From positions 1 to 9,603 of the forward strand of contig CALAZX010000132.1 of assembly GCA_937926555.1 (NCBI GenBank): 9,603 nucleotides of DNA, in the 5' to 3' direction. Source of the stretch: an uncultured Negativicutes bacterium (lineage in GTDB: Bacteria > Bacillota > Negativicutes > Acidaminococcales > Acidaminococcaceae). Shown piece by piece: positions 5,891-9,603 of the stretch. The notes under the pieces are model-generated. The model saw only the letters and a program-made list of their open reading frames with translations. It was not told where the DNA came from and searched no databases. A program made the translations under genes and the position numbers. Numbering within the stretch: position 1 is the first letter of the stretch; each line of letters opens with the position of its first letter.

Positions 5891-6397
5891 ATGACCAGAA
5901 AAACTTATACCAAAACTTTTAAATTACGCGCTGTTGATCTTGTCTTGCAAACAGAGATGCCGGTGACTGTCGCAGCCCGGAAGATGAACATCCACCATAA
6001 CACCCTGTACCGTTGGGTAAACGCGTACAAGGAGCACGGTGAGGAAGCATTCGACGAGGCGAAACAGGTGGCCAACCCTGAGCAGGAGCTGACCGCTCTT
6101 CGCAGGGAGAACCGGGATCTGAAACAACAGGTCGACCTTCTCAAGAAATTCCACGATATGTTGGAACAGAAAGAAGCGGACAAATTCGAATTCATCAGAG
6201 AATACTCGGATCTGATCACCGTTTCAAAAGCCTGCGAGCTTTTCAGTGTCTCCCGCTCCGGCTACTACAAGTACCTGGCCCACAGCCCCGTAGAAGGGAA
6301 GGACAAGGACATAGCGCTGGAGAAGAACGCTACCAAGCAGACTACAAAGAAACAGACAAAGAAAAGAAAACGTCAGGCCTACTTGCGAAAAAAATAG
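5891..6397 (+). CDS. IS3-family OrfA fused to OrfB N-terminus, DDE domain lost
   Basis: In the 168-aa product, residues 1-45 form the IS3 OrfA helix-turn-helix (KTYTKTFKLRAVDLVLQ, then MNIHHNTLYRWV). Residues 66-95 form a leucine-zipper-like coiled coil (ELTALRRENRDLKQQVDLL). Residues 98-132 resemble the HTH_21 start of OrfB (FIREYSDLITVSKACELF, then SVSRSGYYKYL). After residue 140 similarity ends in a Lys/Thr/Gln-rich tail, and TAG is followed at once by TAA. The catalytic DDE (rve) domain is absent, and no recognisable part of it was found in the other plus-strand frames that I translated downstream. The protein therefore cannot transpose by itself but could still bind DNA. OrfA and OrfB are joined in frame here, without the usual -1 frameshift. 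The ribosome binding site before the ATG is weak. Confidence 0.8.
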   Translation: MTRKTYTKTFKLRAVDLVLQTEMPVTVAARKMNIHHNTLYRWVNAYKEHGEEAFDEAKQVANPEQELTALRRENRDLKQQVDLLKKFHDMLEQKEADKFEFIREYSDLITVSKACELFSVSRSGYYKYLAHSPVEGKDKDIALEKNATKQTTKKQTKKRKRQAYLRKK

Positions 6398-6430
6398 TAA
6401 CACCCGAGAATTTTACAAGGAGGTTTTACC

Positions 6431-6625
6431 ATGACAGTAAGACGTTTACAGCATGAATTGAACCATCAGGACCCCGAATACACCATGATCGGTGAGAGAT
6501 TACGGAGAAATGCGAGCCGGATCATCTTCATGAACAGCCTTATGTGCAATGGACTTTCCTGTAAGATTTTGAACAAGACCTGGAAGCTTGACAAGAAAAA
6601 CCGGAAAAGAATCACCCATTATTAG
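6431..6625 (+). CDS. Small 64-aa protein of unknown function
   Basis: A perfect AAGGAGG (6417-6423) lies 7 nt before the ATG, the best ribosome binding site in the island. The product begins MTVRRLQHELNHQD and ends NRKRITHY. It is basic, with no clear membrane segment and two cysteines near the middle (MCNGLSCK). I do not recognise a family. The start RRLQHEL faintly recalls the RR(I/M)xxEL segment of IS3 OrfB, so it may be degenerate OrfB, but the rest does not fit. It lies 33 bp after the OrfA-like gene in the same frame, behind tandem stop codons, and would share its promoter and terminator. Confidence 0.45.
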   Translation: MTVRRLQHELNHQDPEYTMIGERLRRNASRIIFMNSLMCNGLSCKILNKTWKLDKKNRKRITHY

Positions 6626-6662
6626 CTCTTGTTCCACGACTTACAGCGACAAGGGAATAACA

Positions 6663-6721
6663 TATGGTAACCGCCCATGTCTGCCACACTCTCTCGTGCA
6701 GAACCAACATGCGGTAACATA
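6663..6721 (+). ncRNA. Candidate structured RNA directly before terminator
   Basis: Three stacked helices are possible: ACCGC/GCGGT (6670-6674 with 6711-6715), ATGT/ACAT (6677-6680 with 6707-6710) and CTGC/GCAG (6681-6684 with 6698-6701). They are flanked by TATG/CATA (6663-6666 with 6718-6721). The fold runs straight into the intrinsic terminator. It could be the 3' untranslated end of the IS transcript or a small RNA. No known RNA family is recognised. Confidence 0.35.
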
Positions 6722-6757
6722 AAATCCCGTTTCCAAGATTTGGAGACGGGATTTTTT
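6721..6757 (+). terminator. Intrinsic terminator, 16-bp stem
   Basis: AAAATCCCGTTTCCAA (6721-6736) pairs with TTGGAGACGGGATTTT (6740-6755) through 16 pairs including one G-U, closing on a 3-nt GAT loop, with a T-run at 6752-6757. It ends the plus-strand island transcript. On the minus strand the stem is followed by TTTT, so it may also stop transcripts coming from the pil operon. Confidence 0.88.
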
Positions 6758-6814
6758 CATGCCCTTTTTCCCGTCACCGGCTCTCCCCCCGCTTCCTCTT
6801 TCCCCATATGATAA

Positions 6815-6902
6815 TGTCCACTAGTAAAAATCAGAACGTGAAATAAAATTGCTCCGATATTGTCCACTCAATAAATCACCATTACTCATTGTTTATGTCC
6901 AC
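6815..6902. repeat. Repeated TGTCCAC motif
   Basis: TGTCCACT occurs at 6815-6822 and within TGTCCACTCA at 6861-6870, and TGTCCAC recurs at 6896-6902. A fourth copy, the 10-mer TGTCCACTCA, lies at 4764-4773 over the nuclease stop codon. The 6815 and 6861 copies share upstream context (ATAATGTCCACT, ATATTGTCCACT). They may be remnants of an IS end, since repeated transposase-binding motifs occur at ends of some families. This AT-rich stretch (6758-6881) holds no gene that I can support. Confidence 0.35.
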
Positions 6903-7106
6903 CGCATCTTCCACAAAAGGACATCCATCTCTCACATGCACCATGCGCCACTGTTCCGCCTGCAGGATACCCCGCCAGCCTCCGGATTCTGATGAAAACG
7001 CCGTTCCCGGAGCGGCGGCAGATTCTTTTTCCAACAGATTGGAGAAAAATTTGCGGATATTTTCCGGAAACAGGGCTGCGAGGGCCACCAAAAACAAGAA
7101 ACGCAA
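6882..7106 (-). CDS. Possible small ORF after pilT, uncertain
   Basis: Open minus-strand frame of 74 codons from a TTG at 7106, 4 bp beyond the pilT stop codon. The start is hydrophobic (LRFLFLVALAALFPENI), then the chain is polar and ends VEDAVDINNE. The Shine-Dalgarno signal is poor: AAGG lies 1 nt from the first TTG, or about 10 nt from an in-frame TTG at 7097. I recognise no family; it is not the start of PilC. The stop codon falls where the repeated TGTCCAC motif begins, so it may be a pilus-operon gene truncated by the rearrangement, or not a gene. Confidence 0.3.
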   Translation of the reverse strand: MRFLFLVALAALFPENIRKFFSNLLEKESAAAPGTAFSSESGGWRGILQAEQWRMVHVRDGCPFVEDAVDINNE

Positions 7107-7110
7107 GCCT

Positions 7111-8160
7111 TCAGAGAAGCCCCCGGCTCACGGCTTTCCGTTCCGCCGCAGCGAAAGTCTGCATCCCCTGGGCGCCGCCGGTCTCCAGATAGGACTGGAT
7201 CTGCTCCCAGCGGTTCTCCCGGACCAGGCGGCAGATCGCCGGCACCGCCACCAGCACCTCGCAGAGGGCGAAACGCCCCTTCCCCTCCTTCTTCCTGAGC
7301 AGCTTCTGGGAGACGATGAGCCGCAGGTTCTCCCCCAGCTGCCCGCAGACCTGCTGCTGCTGTTCCGGCGGGAAAGCGGAGACGATACGGCTGACGGTGC
7401 CCACTGCGTCGGAAGTGTGGAGGGTGCCAAGGACCAGATGCCCCGTCTCCGCCGCCGTCAATGCCGTGGCGATGGTCTCCCGGTCACGCATCTCCCCCAC
7501 CAGAATCACATCCGGGTCCTCACGCAATGCCGCACGGAGAGCACCGGAGAAATCCGCCGTGTCCCGTCCCAGCTCCCGCTGCTGGATCAGCGCCAGCCCG
7601 GAAGGGTAGGAGAATTCCACCGGGTCCTCCAGAGTGATGATGTGGAGTGGCCGTGTCCGGTTCATCTCCTGGATGATGGCCGCCAGGGTGGAGCTCTTGC
7701 CGCTGCCGGTCATCCCCGTGATAAGTACCAGCCCCTTGTCCATCCCCACCGCCTCCGTCACCGCAGGTGGAAGTCCCAGGTCCGCCAGGACAGGGACCTC
7801 ACCCGGAATCAGCCGCAACGCGCCCCGGACCGTGCCTCCCGCCCGGTAGAGATTCACCCGGAGCCGACCCATTCCCCGCTCCTGCCAGGAGAAATCGCAC
7901 TGCCCGCTGTCCGCAAGGTCCCGCCGGTGCCGCTCCGTTCCTTTCTCCGCCAGCAGGTACAGCAGCTCCTTCTCCCCAATGTCCGAATCAGGCTTCCAAA
8001 TCCCCTCTTTACTATATCCGGCTGTTTTTCTGTCCACCGGGGCCAGGACTCCGTCTCTCCTGAACCAGACGGTCCCCTCCGCCACATGGATGTCCGAGGC
8101 TCCCAGTTCCGCCGCCAGATTCCACAGCCGGCGCAGTTTCTCCAGTCTCTCAGTTCCCAC
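7111..8160 (-). CDS. pilT: Type IV pilus retraction ATPase PilT
   Basis: Hexameric cytoplasmic ATPase that disassembles pilin subunits at the inner membrane, retracting pili for twitching and often DNA uptake. The 349-aa product has the N-terminal GASDIHVAEG segment, Walker A GMTGSGKS (149-156), an Asp box TLEDPVEF (Glu178, Asp179), Walker B DVILVGEMRD with catalytic Glu223, and a His box TGHLVLGTLHT (His241, His248). The PilT-defining AIRNLIRE motif appears as AICRLVRE (308-315), followed by GMQTF. I start at GTG 8160 because AGGAGG lies 6 nt before it. The ATG at 8181 has only a GGAGG 3 nt away. It overlaps the end of pilB by 11 bp, so they are co-translated. The pilC gene often found next is absent. 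Confidence 0.93.
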   Translation of the reverse strand: MGTERLEKLRRLWNLAAELGASDIHVAEGTVWFRRDGVLAPVDRKTAGYSKEGIWKPDSDIGEKELLYLLAEKGTERHRRDLADSGQCDFSWQERGMGRLRVNLYRAGGTVRGALRLIPGEVPVLADLGLPPAVTEAVGMDKGLVLITGMTGSGKSSTLAAIIQEMNRTRPLHIITLEDPVEFSYPSGLALIQQRELGRDTADFSGALRAALREDPDVILVGEMRDRETIATALTAAETGHLVLGTLHTSDAVGTVSRIVSAFPPEQQQQVCGQLGENLRLIVSQKLLRKKEGKGRFALCEVLVAVPAICRLVRENRWEQIQSYLETGGAQGMQTFAAAERKAVSRGLL

Positions 8161-9603
8161 GGTCCGCCTCCTCTCCGCCATCCGCCTCCGCCACGATGCG
8201 CAGTATCTCGTCCGCGGTGGTCTCCCCTGCCGCCACTTTCTCCCGGCCCGCCTCCGCCATGGTTATCCCTCCATGCCGGCATCCTTCCTGCATCAGGTCC
8301 TCCTCCGAGGCGTTCCCCATCACCAGCTCCTTCATGGCGGGGGTCACCGGCAGGATCTCCTGGACCGCGGTCCGTCCGGAGAAACCGCTGCCGCCGCAAC
8401 GGGAGCAGACTTTCCCGCTCTCCGGTTCCCGGCTGTCTTCCGCCACCAGGAAGACCGGACGCTCCTCCCCGCCGCCCCCACGGGACGTGACAGTCCGGAT
8501 GGCCGCATTCCGCCTTCCCGGCACAGTTTTTCCTTTCTCCCGCGCCGCGCTGCAGGTGCAGAGACGCCGCACCAGACGCTGGGCCACCACTCCTTTCACC
8601 GCGGAGGCCACCATGTAGGCGGGAATCCCCATGTCCCGCAGCCTTGTCACCGCGCCGGCCGCGCTGTTGGTATGGAGGGTGCTGAACACCAGATGGCCGG
8701 TGAGCGCCGCCCTGACGCATATCTCCGCCGTCTCCCGGTCTCGGATCTCCCCTACCATGATGATGTCCGGGTCCTGGCGCAGGATGGAGCGGAGGCCTTT
8801 GGCGAAAGTCAGCCCCGCCCTGTGGTTCACCTCCATCTGGTTGATGCCCGCCAGGGTGCACTCCACCGGATCCTCGATGGTGAGGATGTTCCGCTCCACC
8901 CCGTTCACCTCGTTCAGCGTGGCGTAGAGGGTGGATGTCTTGCCGCTGCCGGTGGGCCCCGTGATGAGGACCATGCCGTTGGGCATGCGGCAGAAACTCC
9001 GGTAGAGGGCCAGCCCTTTCCGGGAGAACCCCATGTTCTCCAGCCGCAGCAGCTCCTGGTTCTTCTGCAGGAGCCGGAGCACCACCTTCTCCCCGTGGAT
9101 GGTGGGAAGCACCGACACCCGGACATCCTGCCGTCCGCCATCCCCTCTGCCTGTCCCTGCGGCGACAGCATTGGCGCCTCTTCCTGCAGCGGATCCGCGG
9201 ATCGCGCCGCCAGCTGCCCCGGCCGCCATTCCGCTTCCATGGGGTCTTCCGTCATACTGCCCGGCACCCTGCCTGCGGGTATCGCCTGCGGATTTTCCGG
9301 GGAACGTGGAACCTTCCTGGCTTCTTCCCGCGGCGGCGCTTCCCCGCCTTCCACGGTCCCCATCCCCCTGCCGCATATCGCCCAGCCGCCCGTCCTGAGG
9401 CAGACGCCGCTCGGCGATATCCAGCCCGGCATGGAGTCTGATGCAGGAGACCAGCGCCCCGTGCTGCCCCGCCGGCAGCCGCACAATCTCCCGGAGGGAG
9501 CCGTCCACACGGAAACGGACCCGGGTCATCTCCTCCATGGGTTCGCTATGGATGTCGCTGGCCTTCATGGAGGCCGCCAGGGTCAGGAGCACCGCCGGCC
9601 ACC
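8150..9603 (-). CDS. pilB: Type IV pilus assembly ATPase PilB/GspE family (5' end outside window)
   Basis: Cytoplasmic ATPase that powers pilus extension. The frame is open to the window edge, so the N-terminal domain is missing. Counting from the GTG codon at 9592: KASDIHSEP (10-18), RRLPQDGRLGD (62-72), VSVLPTIHGEKVVLRLL (159-175), Walker A GPTGSGKT (212-219), Asp box TIEDPVE (Glu240, Asp241), Walker B DIIMVGEIRD (276-285), His box TGHLVFSTLHTN. The C-terminal zinc region reads LCTCS (Cys345, Cys347) and CSRCGGSGFSGR (Cys396, Cys399). Residues ~73-155 are a Gly/Arg/Ala-rich insertion where relatives have about ten residues. PilB is favoured over type II secretion GspE because pilT overlaps its end. 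The codon at 9592 is internal, not the start. Confidence 0.92.
   Translation of the reverse strand, partial: WPAVLLTLAASMKASDIHSEPMEEMTRVRFRVDGSLREIVRLPAGQHGALVSCIRLHAGLDIAERRLPQDGRLGDMRQGDGDRGRRGSAAAGRSQEGSTFPGKSAGDTRRQGAGQYDGRPHGSGMAAGAAGGAIRGSAAGRGANAVAAGTGRGDGGRQDVRVSVLPTIHGEKVVLRLLQKNQELLRLENMGFSRKGLALYRSFCRMPNGMVLITGPTGSGKTSTLYATLNEVNGVERNILTIEDPVECTLAGINQMEVNHRAGLTFAKGLRSILRQDPDIIMVGEIRDRETAEICVRAALTGHLVFSTLHTNSAAGAVTRLRDMGIPAYMVASAVKGVVAQRLVRRLCTCSAAREKGKTVPGRRNAAIRTVTSRGGGGEERPVFLVAEDSREPESGKVCSRCGGSGFSGRTAVQEILPVTPAMKELVMGNASEEDLMQEGCRHGGITMAEAGREKVAAGETTADEILRIVAEADGGEEADRGN

Larger units (their letters stand above)
5789..6397 (+). mobile_element. IS3-family insertion sequence remnant (right boundary unresolved)
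   Basis: The segment is AT-richer than its surroundings, is the only stretch with plus-strand genes, and carries an IS3-type OrfA. A plausible left tip, TGTCTACTTTGCTTGACAGG, begins at 5789. No inverted copy of this tip is visible to the right of the ORF, and the DDE transposase domain is missing, so the element is defective. The end given is only the end of recognisable transposase sequence; related non-coding sequence may continue to about 6757 or 6880. Confidence 0.55.

Noticed and set aside
6640..6760. Possible tRNA gene before the terminator
   Set aside because: The helices do not form a cloverleaf with the standard T-arm or acceptor stem, and there is no anticodon arm of normal size.
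6398..6760. DDE domain of OrfB in another frame
   Set aside because: The frames that I translated in this stretch show stops and no recognisable catalytic segments, so I cannot support a frameshifted but complete transposase.
6889..8490. 533-codon plus-strand frame opposite pilT and pilB
   Set aside because: Pro/Arg/His-rich shadow; the opposite strand encodes intact ATPase motifs.
1..9603. CRISPR array, rRNA or prophage genes
   Set aside because: No regularly spaced repeats, no rRNA-like sequence and no phage proteins were seen.

Overview
The window looks like the chromosome of a GC-rich, pilus-bearing member of the Bacillota. The gene order priA-def-fmt is typical of Bacillota, and a DUF116 membrane protein directly after fmt, together with PilB and PilT, points to the Negativicutes (possibly an Acidaminococcaceae relative). 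That placement is inference; no rRNA gene or other definitive marker is present. Every well-supported housekeeping gene lies on the minus strand. The only plus-strand genes sit in an AT-richer island at about 5.76-6.9 kb.

Read in the direction of transcription (right to left), the window begins with two type IV pilus motor genes: pilB (9603-8150, 5' end cut by the window edge) and pilT (8160-7111), overlapping by 11 bp. A weak small ORF follows (7106-6882). Next comes the island: an IS3-family remnant on the plus strand with a near-consensus promoter inside nested inverted repeats, an OrfA-like protein fused to the start of OrfB but lacking the DDE domain, a 64-aa ORF with a perfect ribosome binding site, a folded RNA segment and a 16-bp-stem intrinsic terminator. 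Beyond the island, a secreted DNA/RNA non-specific endonuclease gene (5580-4771) has its own promoter.

The last part is the replication-restart and translation-start block. priA (4614-2227) is followed by a hairpin-rich 268-bp gap holding an extended -10 promoter, then def (1958-1473), fmt (1476-529) and the start of a DUF116 gene (422 to beyond base 1). PriA restarts stalled replication forks. Fmt formylates initiator Met-tRNA and Def removes the formyl group from nascent proteins. PilB and PilT extend and retract type IV pili. A secreted nuclease beside pilus motor genes fits DNA uptake or degradation of extracellular DNA, but that link is inferred from position only.

The most unusual points are: an ~80-residue Gly/Arg/Ala-rich insertion in PilB; a CxC in place of CxxC in PilB's zinc site; DEEQ instead of DEEH in PriA; the nested inverted repeats around the transposase promoter; and the compact promoter-ORF-ORF-structured RNA-terminator unit left from the IS.
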